DNA of 64,000 nucleotides from Cupriavidus necator A5-1 (GCF_000744095.1 NZ_JQLI01000004.1:186001-250000), one strand, 5' to 3'. Shown: positions 17,390 through 27,379, numbered from the stretch's first letter. Numbers and translations: made by a program. Notes: a model not told the origin generated them from the sequence alone.

Positions 17390-18247
17390 CTATTCATCCG
17401 TGATTGGATTCGTCAGGCTACCGAGTCCGTCCGCGGTTACAACACAAATGTCACCCGGCTTCATCCATAGTGGCGGCGTGCGCGCCATACCGATGCCGGC
17501 GGGAGTACCCGAAACAATCAGGTCGCCAGGGGACAGCGTCATCACTTCACTGACAGTTTCGATGAGCGTTGCGACATCAAAAATCATTTCGTTGGTGCTA
17601 CTTTCCTGAACGATCTCTCCATTTAGAAGTGTCTGTAGTTTCAATCCCTTTGCGCCCACGGGCAGCTCGTCTGCCGTGACAATGTAAGGTCCGAACGAGC
17701 CAGTACCGTCGAAGTTCTTGCCAATGGTCCATTGAGTCGTACGCATCTGATAGTCGCGCAGGGTCGCGTCGTTGAACAGCGAGTATCCGAAGACGTGATC
17801 TAACGCGGAGGCCTTCGGAACTGCCCGTCCACCCTTTCCGATGACGACGACTATTTCGCCTTCATAGTCGAGGTTCCTGGAAACCTTGGGCCGTACGATA
17901 GGCTTCCGGTGTCCGATGAGGCTTGAGGCGAAGCGCGAGAAAATGACCGGGTAATCGGGTTGTACCGACCCGGTCTCGTTCGTGTGATCACGATAGTTCA
18001 GCCCGATGCAGACGATTTTCCCTGGTGAAGTGAGTGGGGGCAGATGGTCGAGGCCTTCGAAGTCCACAGGTTCTCCCTGTAAAAGGCACTCGGCAAGCGA
18101 AGCAGGTACCACGCCGCCTGCAGCTATGGCGTCGCTCAGGTCACCGAATTCCGGAATGTCGGTGAGAAAGCGGCCATGGAAGTTCTCTCCTTTTGCGGCT
18201 GCAGCCAACCCCACACGGCCGTCTTTGGCAAAGCGTGCAAATTTCAT
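17390..18247 (-). CDS. Fumarylacetoacetate hydrolase family protein
   Basis: A protein of about 285 residues with the FAH C-terminal fold. It shows GKIVCIGLNYRDHTNE, then PVIFSRFASSLIGHRKPI, DYEGEIVVVIGKGGRAV (the metal-binding E-x-E region, here YEGEIV) and SGTPAGIGMAR near the end. Members hydrolyse C-C bonds of acylpyruvates, or are decarboxylases or isomerases in catechol meta-pathways. ATG 18247 gives the usual MKFARF start; the frame is open further upstream to 18340. It lies downstream of the large FAD/Fe-S oxidoreductase gene on the same strand. Confidence 0.88.
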   Translation of the reverse strand: MKFARFAKDGRVGLAAAAKGENFHGRFLTDIPEFGDLSDAIAAGGVVPASLAECLLQGEPVDFEGLDHLPPLTSPGKIVCIGLNYRDHTNETGSVQPDYPVIFSRFASSLIGHRKPIVRPKVSRNLDYEGEIVVVIGKGGRAVPKASALDHVFGYSLFNDATLRDYQMRTTQWTIGKNFDGTGSFGPYIVTADELPVGAKGLKLQTLLNGEIVQESSTNEMIFDVATLIETVSEVMTLSPGDLIVSGTPAGIGMARTPPLWMKPGDICVVTADGLGSLTNPITDE

Positions 18248-18469
18248 TGTCTGGCTCCTGGTTGAATTGAGATTGGACGAGATGAGGTCACAACGATCCC
18301 GGGTACACGTCTGGTGGAGCGAAGCCAGTGGTTTGCTCACAGTCTCGTGCGATGTGCGGGTTCGAGTCAGCGCTCGACCTTAGCTTCAGGATAGGTAGCA
18401 GGCTCGCGTACCGCTATTACACAAATGTGGAGGCGCCCGAGTTTCGCGATGACGGGGAACAGGCGCCGC

Positions 18470-21409
18470 TCAGGTTTCCCGGGTGCATTGCTCCAGACTG
18501 AAGACAAAAGACTCGTAAGGTTGTCCCGTGACATGCCTCAAACCCATTTCGCAAGTACGGTTTGCCGACACATATGCGTCGGCAGTCGTCGCGTCCACGT
18601 ATGCATTCTCTTCCCGCGTGGCCGAAGCTACCAGTTCTGGATGCAGCAGACCCCGGTCGCCGGCGGTGCCGCAGCAGGTAGCGCCAATCGGAACGATGAC
18701 CTCTTGTGCCATGTGCTGTGCCACCTGCTTGAGTTGCCCGGACAGATTAAGATGCAACATCGCGCAAGTTGGATGCAAGACCATGCGCTGCATTGGCGTG
18801 CTCACCTTGAGGTCGGGCAGCAGGCTTGCACACCAGGTCACTGAATCGATAATGCTGAGGCGCGAGTAGCGCTCGCGGAGTTCAGGGTCAAGATGCTGGG
18901 CTATCCCGCTCACCAGGCCGTGAGTGCAAGACGCCGCGTCGACCACAACTGGCAAACGTCCTTCATCGGTCCACCGCAACAGCGCACCCGCAATCGAAGT
19001 CGCCATGAAATCATGCGCTGCAGCATAACCCTTTGAACTGAACGGCGTTGCACAACAGAATCCCTTGACGTCCGGCGGAATCCACAACGTCTTCCCTGCG
19101 CGATGTGAGACCCGGACGAGCGCATCCTGAATCGATATCGCGTCGCGAGGGGAGTCGGGGTCACGACCGAACATCCGATTGACGCAAGCAGTAAAGTAGA
19201 CGGCATTGGCACCTTCGCGGGCGGTCTCCGGCATACGGCTTGCGGCCGGTTTCGGCATCGGTCCTGGCACGGTGGGAAAAATATCGGTGCTGACCACTTT
19301 GCGCGCCGTGTCTGCAATGGCTTTCACTGACCGCCAACCCAATGTATCGCCGAGATACTTTGCTCCACTCAGCGCGACGGTGCTGGCTCGCTCGACAGTG
19401 GCCCAATTCCTGGCAACGGACAGGGCAACGCTCTCCGAGGTTTCGCTCTGCGAACGCCGGCGAAACTCGCGCATCAGTTCGCCTGTATTGATGCCAATGG
19501 GACAAGGCAGCGAGCAGGTCCCATCACCGGCACAGGTCTGGATGGCGTCGTACTGATATTGCTCCTGGAGCCGTCGCAAGTTCGGAGATTCCTCCGGCTG
19601 CCGCGCCATTTCCCGGCGCACAACGATACGCTGTCGCGGCGTCATGGAGACATTGCGGCTCGGGCATACCGGCTCGCAGAATCCGCATTCGATGCACTGG
19701 CTGGCGTTGGCAACACCGTCTATCGGAGGCAGCGACTTGAAAGATTTCAGATGAATCTCCTTGTCCCTGGTGAGGATGACGTTCGGTGCAAGAACGCCAT
19801 GCGGGTCGGCGAGTGCCTTGACTCGCCACATGATGCTTGTCGCCTGCTCGCCCCATTCGTGTTCGATATACGGTGCCATGTTCAATCCGGTTCCATGCTC
19901 TGCTTTCAGGGACCCGTCGTATTTGCGCACCACCAGGTCGACGAGTTCCTCCATGAACTTTGCATAGTTCGCCCTGTCGTTTTCCTCATCGAATCGCGCG
20001 ATGAGAGTGAAGTGCAGATTCCCGTGGGCGGCATGCCCTGCAACCCCTGGCATGAACCCGTGTTTCTGCAGGAGGGCCTGCAGGTCGTGCGCTGCGCTTG
20101 CCAGAAGCCGGGGTGGAAAACATACGTCCTCCGTGACAAGCATTGAGCCCTGCGGTCGCTGCTTTCCAACCAGGCCCAGAAGTCCCTCCCGTACATGCCA
20201 GGCAAGCTCCACGGCCTCCACGCGACTCGTAAAGGTCAAATCTCCCAGCAGTGTCACCTGGTCGGTCAGGTGCATGACGAGAGCCTGCTTTTCCGTCAGG
20301 CTCTCCTCGTCGCTAGCCCCTAGCTCCACCAGCAGTGCCGCAGCCTGCAAGTCCAGCGTTTTCCAGTATTCGGGCGTGCCGGGAAACGCCGCGGCCGCGG
20401 CTCGCAGGGCCGGTGCGATCATCAATTCAACGGCACCGGCACCGAGTGCAACCAGTTCCGGTACAAGCGCGATGGCATCGTCAATGGAAGGAACGGCAAT
20501 CCATGCGACGCTCGTGGCGGCCGGGATCGCAACGGTATCAAATGTCACATCCGAGATAAATCCAAGCGTCCCTTCCGAGCCCACCAGGAGACGACGAAAT
20601 ATCTCAAGGGGAGAGCGACCGTCCAGGAATGCGTCAAGCCGGTAGCCATGCGTGTTCCGGATGGAGTATTTCCGACGAATTCGCTCGACAAGTGCGTCGT
20701 CCGCGAGAATCTCCGCCTGAAGCGCCATGAGTCCTTCCGCGAGCTCGGGTTCGCTTGCCTGGAAGTGTCGTTCAGCGTCCGGGTCCGATGTGTCGATCTT
20801 CGTCCCAGATACAAGCACGAACGTCAGCGCGTTGACGGTCTGGTAGGCATTTTGAGACAAGGTGCACCGCATGCCCCCTGAATTGTTTGCAACGACGCCA
20901 CCGAGCGTACACGCCGCGGAGCTTGCCGGGTCCGGCCCAATCTTGCGGCCGAACACCGCCAGATGAGCGTTGGCGTGGGAAAGAATGGTTCCGGCGCCGG
21001 CCTTCAGGCTGACACCGTCCTTCCCGATGCGCTTGATACCGCTGAAAGACTTGCGCACGTCGATGAGAATTTCATCCGATTGTGCTTGCCCGTTTAGACT
21101 TGTCCCAGCAGCGCGAAACGTGGTGTGTCGACCTGTTTCAGCACAGAATCGAAGAACCTTTGCCACGTCGTCCGCATCATGCGCGACGACCACTACCTGC
21201 GGCACCAGCCGATATGGACTGGCATCTGAGGCATAGCGGACAAGGTCAACCAGTCGATGCAACACGCGATCTGGACCAAGTAGCTGCTCCAGCGCCTGTC
21301 GCAACGGCGCAGGTGTTCCATCGCAGAGTTCCTCGGGTATCGCGTCCGGAGATGCCTGGCCCGGCGGCCGCCCAATTTTTGCTGGGTCCACGGAAAGGAG
21401 TTTTTTCAT
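18470..21409 (-). CDS. Large FAD- and Fe-S-binding oxidoreductase (D-lactate dehydrogenase/GlcDF-like)
   Basis: A 979-residue fusion. An FAD_binding_4 (PCMH) domain spans about 35-290 (FRAAGTSLNGQAQSDEI, GGVVANNSGGM) and an FAD-oxidase C domain about 290-550 (AHGNLHFTLIARF, KAEHGTGLNM). Two 4Fe-4S motifs follow (CIECGFCEPVCP and CAGDGTCSLPCPIG), then Cys-rich segments (CCATPFSS, HPTCAMLHL, CCGTAGDRG) like the CCG domain of GlcF/LldE. Such enzymes oxidise D-2-hydroxy acids and pass electrons to quinone or cytochrome. The substrate is not fixed; D-lactate or another D-2-hydroxy acid is likely. The start at ATG 21409 has no strong Shine-Dalgarno. Confidence 0.9.
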   Translation of the reverse strand: MKKLLSVDPAKIGRPPGQASPDAIPEELCDGTPAPLRQALEQLLGPDRVLHRLVDLVRYASDASPYRLVPQVVVVAHDADDVAKVLRFCAETGRHTTFRAAGTSLNGQAQSDEILIDVRKSFSGIKRIGKDGVSLKAGAGTILSHANAHLAVFGRKIGPDPASSAACTLGGVVANNSGGMRCTLSQNAYQTVNALTFVLVSGTKIDTSDPDAERHFQASEPELAEGLMALQAEILADDALVERIRRKYSIRNTHGYRLDAFLDGRSPLEIFRRLLVGSEGTLGFISDVTFDTVAIPAATSVAWIAVPSIDDAIALVPELVALGAGAVELMIAPALRAAAAAFPGTPEYWKTLDLQAAALLVELGASDEESLTEKQALVMHLTDQVTLLGDLTFTSRVEAVELAWHVREGLLGLVGKQRPQGSMLVTEDVCFPPRLLASAAHDLQALLQKHGFMPGVAGHAAHGNLHFTLIARFDEENDRANYAKFMEELVDLVVRKYDGSLKAEHGTGLNMAPYIEHEWGEQATSIMWRVKALADPHGVLAPNVILTRDKEIHLKSFKSLPPIDGVANASQCIECGFCEPVCPSRNVSMTPRQRIVVRREMARQPEESPNLRRLQEQYQYDAIQTCAGDGTCSLPCPIGINTGELMREFRRRSQSETSESVALSVARNWATVERASTVALSGAKYLGDTLGWRSVKAIADTARKVVSTDIFPTVPGPMPKPAASRMPETAREGANAVYFTACVNRMFGRDPDSPRDAISIQDALVRVSHRAGKTLWIPPDVKGFCCATPFSSKGYAAAHDFMATSIAGALLRWTDEGRLPVVVDAASCTHGLVSGIAQHLDPELRERYSRLSIIDSVTWCASLLPDLKVSTPMQRMVLHPTCAMLHLNLSGQLKQVAQHMAQEVIVPIGATCCGTAGDRGLLHPELVASATREENAYVDATTADAYVSANRTCEMGLRHVTGQPYESFVFSLEQCTRET

Positions 21410-21560
21410 CTTGAGTTGGGGAAAGATGGGGGTGGAATCAAACGAAATGCTGCCGAGGCCTGATGGCTTTCCCTGAAGCTATTCGACTCGAGCGCGGACT
21501 TAGCCTGATGCTAGTTGTAGACCACCTGGCTCAGGTATTGCGTGTTCATTTGGCAAGGCG

Positions 21561-22202
21561 TCAGTGCTGGTGGCAGTTGGAGGGCATGCACGTCTCAAGC
21601 TCCAGCCGGCTTGCTTGCCTGACGAGTGTGGCAAATGAGCGCGCTTGCATCTTCTTCATAATGTGACCACGATGCACCTGCACGGTGTACTCAGTGATCC
21701 CCAGTACGTCCGCTGCCTGTTTGTTCAACAACCCCCCGACAAGCAAAGGCAGAAGCTCTTGCTCCCTTGGGGTCAGGGTTTCGTACAACGCTCGTAATGC
21801 AGCATCTGCTGCGGCATTTATTCGCTGCGAATGCGTCCTGGCAATTGCCATGTCGACGGCTCGGAGCAGAGCATCCTCACTGATAGGCTTGGCGAGGAAG
21901 TCAACGGCTCCGCTCTTCATTGCCCGTACCGTGGAAGGCACATCGTTCCTACCCGTGATGAATACGATGGAAACTTGAGAGCTATTGATTACGTGCTCCT
22001 GGACTTCCAGGCCGGTCATGCCCGGCATGCGCATATCAAGGATCAAGCATGCCACCGTGTCCCACTGAATGGATTCCAGAAACTGCTTCCCCGAGTTGAA
22101 CGACAGCACGCTTTTTCCATGGGCGCGCAGCAGGCTTGTCAGCGCTTCCCGGATGCTTGCATCGTCATCGACTACGCACACAGATTGGTTGACCGACTCC
22201 AT
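21561..22202 (-). CDS. FixJ/NarL-type response regulator
   Basis: A 213-residue two-domain regulator. The receiver domain has VVDDDASIREALTSLL (acidic pair), LILDMRMPGMTGLE with the phosphorylatable Asp, and FITGRNDVPSTVRAMKSGAVDFLAKP with the conserved Lys. It is followed by a LuxR-type helix-turn-helix (LTPREQELLPLLVGGLLNKQAADVLGI). GGAGAAGG precedes ATG 22202. No sensor kinase gene is nearby, so it is an orphan in this window. It may control the oxidoreductase operon downstream on the same strand, which is inference. Confidence 0.9.
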   Translation of the reverse strand: MESVNQSVCVVDDDASIREALTSLLRAHGKSVLSFNSGKQFLESIQWDTVACLILDMRMPGMTGLEVQEHVINSSQVSIVFITGRNDVPSTVRAMKSGAVDFLAKPISEDALLRAVDMAIARTHSQRINAAADAALRALYETLTPREQELLPLLVGGLLNKQAADVLGITEYTVQVHRGHIMKKMQARSFATLVRQASRLELETCMPSNCHQH

Positions 22203-22357
22203 GGCCCTTCTCCATCTTTACATCAGCGTGCTTGACTTCTCGCTGTGGTGACACAAACGGTTGAGGCGACGAGAATTTCCTGTCGCTTTGAATTGAAATG
22301 CCGCTCAAAGCGCGATGCGCCAGGGACAGCCCCACAACTGCCAGCAAGAATCGAGCG

Positions 22358-22867
22358 TCAGCTCGCGCAAGCTACGGTGCGCCGCGCCGGACATGCCGCC
22401 GCAAGGAATGCAGTGAACAGGCATAACGCGGTCCGAAGGGCCGCGCGCGGGTCGATGAAGCATGCAAGCACCTGTTCGCTACGGCTTTCCCCATACAGGC
22501 ACCAGGCGCAGAAGTGCTCGCAGTTATTAGTCAGCAGCCTGTAGCGATTCTCGCCTAACCGCGAGCGTGCACGCCGCACGGCTTCGTGCCTGACGTACAC
22601 GGGGTCAGCACTAGGTTCGATCAGGACCTCGTATCCGGCGGCGAAACGCGTAATGCTGACTTCCTCGACCGGGCCGCGATGCAACGATCCGGCAAGTCCA
22701 GCGTAATGCACAACTTTGCCGTCGCCTACGTAGATGCCATGGTGGCTGTAGCCGTGGCGCGGCGTGACGAGATGGGCACCGAGCGGTGGTTCCGCGCCGG
22801 CATCTGGATAGCATCGTGTCAGGAGCGCCTTTGTAATGCGACCTTGGTCGGAGATTGGCTGGCCCAT
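22358..22867 (-). CDS. Lecithin retinol acyltransferase (LRAT)-domain protein
   Basis: A 169-residue protein. GAHLVTPRHGYSHHGIYVGDG contains the His of the NlpC/P60-LRAT fold, and TNNCEHFCAWCLYG contains the catalytic Cys in the classic NCEHF box. The C-terminal ~35 residues are hydrophobic (ALRTALCLFTAFLAAACPA) and probably a membrane anchor. Bacterial members are thought to be thiol acyltransferases or hydrolases acting on lipids or peptides; the function is unknown. It stands alone upstream of the response regulator on the same strand, 155 bp away. Confidence 0.85.
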   Translation of the reverse strand: MGQPISDQGRITKALLTRCYPDAGAEPPLGAHLVTPRHGYSHHGIYVGDGKVVHYAGLAGSLHRGPVEEVSITRFAAGYEVLIEPSADPVYVRHEAVRRARSRLGENRYRLLTNNCEHFCAWCLYGESRSEQVLACFIDPRAALRTALCLFTAFLAAACPARRTVACAS

Positions 22868-22952
22868 CTTTGAATGTCCACGCAGTCAGATGAATTCGAC
22901 TGAAGCGTAGGCTCGCCAATGCATTAACGACAATTAAACATTTTTCTAATTG

Positions 22953-22972
22953 GCATAAGCTTCTCCTTATGC
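22953..22972. promoter_or_regulatory. Inverted repeat upstream of the LRAT gene
   Basis: GCATAAG (22953-22959) and CTTATGC (22966-22972) form a perfect 7-bp inverted repeat in an AT-rich patch (22925-22980) about 90 bp upstream of the LRAT start. It could be an operator or part of a promoter. No other support. Confidence 0.35.
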
Positions 22973-22979
22973 TATGCCT

Positions 22980-23255
22980 TTGCTACTGGATCCGCGATGG
23001 ACCATCGGCGGCGCCCGGTAGTCCACTGCGTTCCCCATCGAGGTGCGCGGTCCGCGACGGGACTGCGCGCGCAACACGAGACTGCAAGGTAGTGCGTTGG
23101 CGCATAGGCCTGCCAGCGGGCGAGCCCTTCGCGATCACTGCCCTATGGCGCACATGGCCGGACGGTTTGATGTCTTCACGATGCCAACGCTCAACGCCGA
23201 CAATCCCCCCGCTTCACCCGCTCATGCGCCGCTTTCAAAGCCTGGCGACGAGTGG
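22980..23255. other. Intergenic sequence without a recognisable gene
   Basis: No ORF with family motifs was seen on either strand. It leads into the IS5-type scrap, so it may be degraded mobile DNA. Confidence 0.4.
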
Positions 23256-23439
23256 TCAGTGGACGCGCAGCATGATTGCGATGCCATTCCGGGGGCGTCC
23301 TGTCCTGCCCTTGGGATAGTGCGGTTCGATCAACAAGATCAAGTCCGACCACGGAACCTCCCGCTCCGTCTGGTCGAGGAACGTGCGCCTGTGCGTGCGC
23401 TTCGTCGAAAGACTCAGTCCCAGCTCAGCTTGCGACATG
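23256..23439 (-). pseudogene. IS5-family transposase, N-terminal fragment
   Basis: About 60 codons match the start of IS5-type transposases: MSQAELGLSLSTKRTHRRTF, then EREVPWSDLILLIEPHYPKG and RTGRPRNGIAIMLRVH. A stop follows directly and the catalytic part is absent. It marks past insertion and loss upstream of the pyruvate oxidase gene. Confidence 0.8.
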
Positions 23440-23796
23440 GAGGGCACCGGCTCAGATCGTTCCTCGGATGAGCATCCCGCCAACGTAAGGAGTGGACTAG
23501 TGCGGACCTTCGCCAGGTGAATGCTGATCACTCCATCGCACTGGTCATGTTGCGTGACTACCTCCCAACGCGTCGATCTCCGCTTCGTTCAAATGTCCGG
23601 CTGCTGGCCGTGATGACACGCGATGGCGGCCGTTCTCGTTCTCCGTTCTGCTCCGGGAATCCCAAGATCCCAGATTCATGTAATAGGCGCAATTCACTCT
23701 TGCTACCTATCATCAAGCCAGAAAATTCTGCTGAAGCCAGCTCTTTGAGGACGCGGCGGATCTGCAGCAATTGCTCAACTTGAATGGAGATGCGAC
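23440..23796. other. Intergenic region upstream of the pyruvate oxidase gene
   Basis: No convincing ORF. The last ~100 bp, before ATG 23797, are less GC-rich and probably hold the promoter. AATGGAGATG supplies the ribosome-binding site. Confidence 0.4.
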
Positions 23797-25518
23797 ATGG
23801 CAACGATAGCTGCCGACTACATGGTCGGTGCACTTGTAAAGGCGGGCGTAAAGCGTGTGTATGGCGTGGTCGGGGATTCACTGAACGGCTTCACCGATTC
23901 CCTGCGTCGCGATGGTTCGATTGAGTGGGTTCACATGCGGCACGAGGAAAGCGCGGCGTTCGCCGCTGGCGCCGAGGCGCATCTCACGGGGCAGCTCGCT
24001 GTCTGCTGCGGAAGCTGCGGCCCTGGGAATCTGCACCTTATCAATGGTTTGTTTGACTGCCATCGGAACGGTGTTCCTGTTCTTGCTATCGCTGCGCATA
24101 TTCCAAGTACGGAGATCGGCACCGACTATTTTCAGGCTACCCATCCCGAGGTGCTGTTCAAGGAATGTAGTCACTATGTCGAACTCGTATCGAGTCCGGA
24201 CCAATTGCCTCAGATTCTCGGCCGTGCCATGCGAGCCGCTATCGCGCGCAGAGGCGTCGCGGTGGTTGTCGTCCCGGGAAATGTAGCACTCAGTCCGCTC
24301 ACAAAACCTGTGCCGAACTGGAGCGCGCCTTCGGCCCCTTCGATTCGACCATCGAACGCCGAAGTTGCCAAACTCGCAAATCTTTTGAACCGGTCGTCGC
24401 GAGTGACATTGCTCTGTGGGGCCGGTTGCAAGGATTCGCACGCGGATGTCATCGAACTCGCCCGCAAGCTGCAGGCCCCCATCGTGCACGCGCTGCGAGG
24501 CAAGGAGTACATCGAATACGACAACCCGTTCGACGTGGGTATGACGGGACTTATCGGATTCTCTTCCGGTTATTCCGCGATGAAAAGCTGCGACATGCTG
24601 CTGATGCTGGGTACCGATTTCCCCTATCGTCAGTTCTACCCAGAAGGGGTCACCATCGCACAAGTCGATATCAGGGCGGAGGCGCTCGGCAACCGGTGTC
24701 CGCTGGACCTCGGGGTGCTGGGAACAGTCAAGGATACGCTCGGCGAACTGCTTCCGCTGATTGCGGAGAAGACCGACCGCAGCTTCCTCGACCGCGCACT
24801 CGAAGACTATCGCAAGGCTCGGAGCCATCTGGACGCGCTGGCGGAGCCCGAAGCAGACGGAAACACCGTCCATCCGCAATACGTGACGCGGCTCGTCAGC
24901 GAGCTTGCGGATGACGACGCCATCTTCTCCTGCGATGTCGGCACGCCGGTCGCATGGGCTGCCAGATACCTGAAGATGAACGGCAAGCGGCGTCTGATTG
25001 GATCGTTCAATCACGGATCGATGGCCAACTCGCTGTTGCATTCCATTGGCGCTCAGGCCGCCTTCAGGGACCGACAAGTGATTTCGATGTCCGGTGACGG
25101 CGGATTCACCATGATGATGGGTGAGTTCCTGACGCTTGTTCAGGCAGGATTGCCGGTCAAAGTCGTCGTGCTCAACAACGGAACACTAGGCTTCGTGGAA
25201 ATGGAGATGATGGCCAATGGGTTCCTGGATACCGGATGTGACCTGAAGAATCCGAACTTTGCCACGATGGCCAATGCAATGGGCATCAAAGGCGTGCGCG
25301 TCGAGCGTCCTGCAGACCTGGAAGGCGCCCTGCGCGAAGCCTTTGCACACCCCGGCCCCGCCCTGGTTGACGTCGTGAGCGCGCGCCAGGAACTCGTGAT
25401 GCCGCCTACGACCACCGCCGACCAGGCGGCCAAGTTTGGCCTGTTCATGCTCCGTGCCGTGATGGACGGTCGGGGACAGCAGCTTATCGACCTCGCAAAG
25501 GTCAATCTGTTCCGGTAG
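23797..25518 (+). CDS. poxB: Thiamine-diphosphate pyruvate oxidase/dehydrogenase (PoxB-like)
   Basis: A 573-residue TPP enzyme with the three-domain POX fold. The N-terminal PYR domain carries the activating Glu in MRHEESAAFAAGAEAHLTG, the middle domain binds FAD, and the C-terminal PP domain has MSGDGGFTMMMGEF followed by KVVVLNNGTLG, the GDG-NN motif that binds Mg-TPP. VYGVVGDSLNGFTDSLRR at the N-terminus is characteristic of PoxB. PoxB decarboxylates pyruvate to acetate and passes electrons to ubiquinone. GGAG lies seven bases before ATG 23797. The MFS gene follows 51 bp later and is probably co-transcribed. Confidence 0.88.
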   Translation: MATIAADYMVGALVKAGVKRVYGVVGDSLNGFTDSLRRDGSIEWVHMRHEESAAFAAGAEAHLTGQLAVCCGSCGPGNLHLINGLFDCHRNGVPVLAIAAHIPSTEIGTDYFQATHPEVLFKECSHYVELVSSPDQLPQILGRAMRAAIARRGVAVVVVPGNVALSPLTKPVPNWSAPSAPSIRPSNAEVAKLANLLNRSSRVTLLCGAGCKDSHADVIELARKLQAPIVHALRGKEYIEYDNPFDVGMTGLIGFSSGYSAMKSCDMLLMLGTDFPYRQFYPEGVTIAQVDIRAEALGNRCPLDLGVLGTVKDTLGELLPLIAEKTDRSFLDRALEDYRKARSHLDALAEPEADGNTVHPQYVTRLVSELADDDAIFSCDVGTPVAWAARYLKMNGKRRLIGSFNHGSMANSLLHSIGAQAAFRDRQVISMSGDGGFTMMMGEFLTLVQAGLPVKVVVLNNGTLGFVEMEMMANGFLDTGCDLKNPNFATMANAMGIKGVRVERPADLEGALREAFAHPGPALVDVVSARQELVMPPTTTADQAAKFGLFMLRAVMDGRGQQLIDLAKVNLFR

Positions 25519-25569
25519 TGCTGTTGCGCAAGTGCGTACGGGCCAATGTCGTCTAAAGGAGATCGAATC

Positions 25570-26844
25570 ATGTCCAGCAATGTCGCGGGCACTACTGCAA
25601 ACCAGGCATCAGACCGCGAGACCCTACACATGGGTTTTGTGATCGCATGGATCTTTTGCGTCGTGTTCTACTTCATGCAGTACGCGCTGCGTTCCGCGCC
25701 GGGCGTGATGATGCCCGAGCTGAGCGCGGCGTTCGCCCGCGATGTGGTGGGTGTGAGCGCGCTCGTCGGCCTGTACTACTACAGCTATTCAGTGTTCTCG
25801 ATCGTCGTCGGCGCGGCGCTCGACCGGCTCGGCGGCAAGGCTGTCATTCCGGCCGGCATCGTTCTCGTTGCCGTCGGGGCGGCACTGTTCGGCCTGGGCA
25901 CCGTGGTGACCGCGGAGATCGGCCGCCTGCTGCAAGGCGCGGGCTCGGCGTGCGCATTCATCGGGGCCGTGTATCTCGCCACGCATGGTTTTCCCTCACG
26001 CTTTCTCGCGACAGCGGTCGGGTTCACGCAATGCTTCGGCATGCTGGGCGGGTTCGCGGGCCAGTTCGCCGTCGGCCGGCTGATTCACGGTCTCATCACG
26101 TGGCAGCAGTTCTGGTGGCTGTCTGGCCTCGCAATCTTTGTGATTGCCGTACTGGTGTTCATTGCGACGCCAGCGGGCCATGACGACAGCCCCGCAAGCC
26201 AGGGCTCATGGCTGACGATGTTCGCGCCGTACAAAGAGGTGCTGTCCAACCCGCAGTCGTATCTTTGCGGTTTCTGCGCTGGCCTGCTGTTCTTGCCGAC
26301 CACGATCGGCGACATGATCTGGGGTATAGCGTTCCTGCACAACGGTCTCCACGTCAGCTATGCCGAGGCCGTCAACCGCGCGAGCATGGTGCCGCTCGGC
26401 TGGGTGATCGGCTGCCCGCTGCTCGGGTATATTTCCGACCATCTGGGCCGGCGCAAGCCCGTGCTGATCGCCGGCGCGCTGCTGATGCTTGTGTCGGGTG
26501 CCGGCATTTTCTATCTGCCGCCCGGTGTGGTGCCGCCTTACGTGCTCGGCCTGCTGCTTGGCATCGGCTCGGGCGCGGCCATGTTGCCCTACACGGTAAT
26601 CAAGGAAGTCAATTCGGACGACGTGAAAGGCAGCGCGACCGGAGCGATCAACTTCCTCGTGTTCACATTCAGCGCTTTGCTCACGCCCGCATACGGCAAG
26701 TTGCTCGCCCACATCGCAAATGGCGGCGCAATGAACCTTGGGGTGTTCCGCGCAGCAAGCATGTGGCTACTCGGCGGTATCGTGCTTGCACTCGTCCTTG
26801 CGCTGTTCCTGCGTGAGACCGGGCCACGAGCGCGCGCGACGTGA
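25570..26844 (+). CDS. MFS transporter
   Basis: A protein of about 424 residues with some 12 hydrophobic segments. It begins after AAGGAGATCGAATC at ATG 25570; an in-frame ATG at 25546 is less likely. The loop 2-3 signature appears as GAALDRLGGKAVIPAG and the equivalent in the second half is GYISDHLGRRKPVLIAG. It is an anion- or organic-acid-type permease by general look; the substrate is unknown. Pairing with a pyruvate oxidase suggests uptake or export of a carboxylate. Confidence 0.88.
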   Translation: MSSNVAGTTANQASDRETLHMGFVIAWIFCVVFYFMQYALRSAPGVMMPELSAAFARDVVGVSALVGLYYYSYSVFSIVVGAALDRLGGKAVIPAGIVLVAVGAALFGLGTVVTAEIGRLLQGAGSACAFIGAVYLATHGFPSRFLATAVGFTQCFGMLGGFAGQFAVGRLIHGLITWQQFWWLSGLAIFVIAVLVFIATPAGHDDSPASQGSWLTMFAPYKEVLSNPQSYLCGFCAGLLFLPTTIGDMIWGIAFLHNGLHVSYAEAVNRASMVPLGWVIGCPLLGYISDHLGRRKPVLIAGALLMLVSGAGIFYLPPGVVPPYVLGLLLGIGSGAAMLPYTVIKEVNSDDVKGSATGAINFLVFTFSALLTPAYGKLLAHIANGGAMNLGVFRAASMWLLGGIVLALVLALFLRETGPRARAT

Positions 26845-26879
26845 GCCTGAAACCTTGCCGCGCTTGACGCGCGACGTGC

Positions 26880-27190
26880 CACTTCACGGATTTGCCCTGC
26901 GTAGTACGGCTCGACCGCCGGTATCAGGCGCTGCCACGCCACAACGCTTTCCATTTCCTCTGGTGATCGACGAAGCGGCTGATCAGCGTGCGCGCCACCA
27001 ACCCGGCTGCAGGCAGGCCACCGTCGATGATTTGTGGTTCAACGGGGTCTTGCACCAGGCGTTGGCAGCAATGGGAGGCCCGCTTGCCATAGATGTGGCG
27101 GCGCACGAAGAACTCCGCCGCCACGATATCCAGTTTCTCGCTGGAACACGGCATCCGCAGCACCGCGTGCCGGTGCCCTGCCGGGATACT
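26880..27190 (-). pseudogene. IS66 transposase remnant
   Basis: Minus-strand segments resemble the zinc-ribbon and neighbouring part of IS66 TnpC: SSEKLDIVAAEFFVRRHIYG, CCQRLVQDPVEPQIIDGG and LVARTLISRFVDHQ, then in other frames pieces like LIPAVEPYYAGQIREV. No frame stays open and neither end of an element is visible. It is unrelated to the intact IS66 element at 7.6 kb in this stretch. Confidence 0.7.
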
Positions 27191-27379
27191 TGTGGACAGG
27201 CCCGCCGATGCCGCGATACACCGGGGTATGAAGCGGGCAGACCAATCGGCGCGGTGGGCAACCGTTTGTAGCTCTGACGATCCCCGGGGCGGCGATCTAC
27301 CTTGGAGGCATCGTGGATGGGACTGTCCCGCCACGGCTTTCCGCCCGGCCATTAGCCCGCCCTGTTCCCTGCATCGCTT

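Noticed and set aside
23878..25077. Long minus-strand frame of 399 codons
   Set aside because: It lies wholly antisense to the pyruvate oxidase gene; its residues follow the complement of that gene and show no domain.
26208..26816. Plus-strand frame of 202 codons within the MFS gene
   Set aside because: Arg-rich alternate-frame shadow of the transporter.
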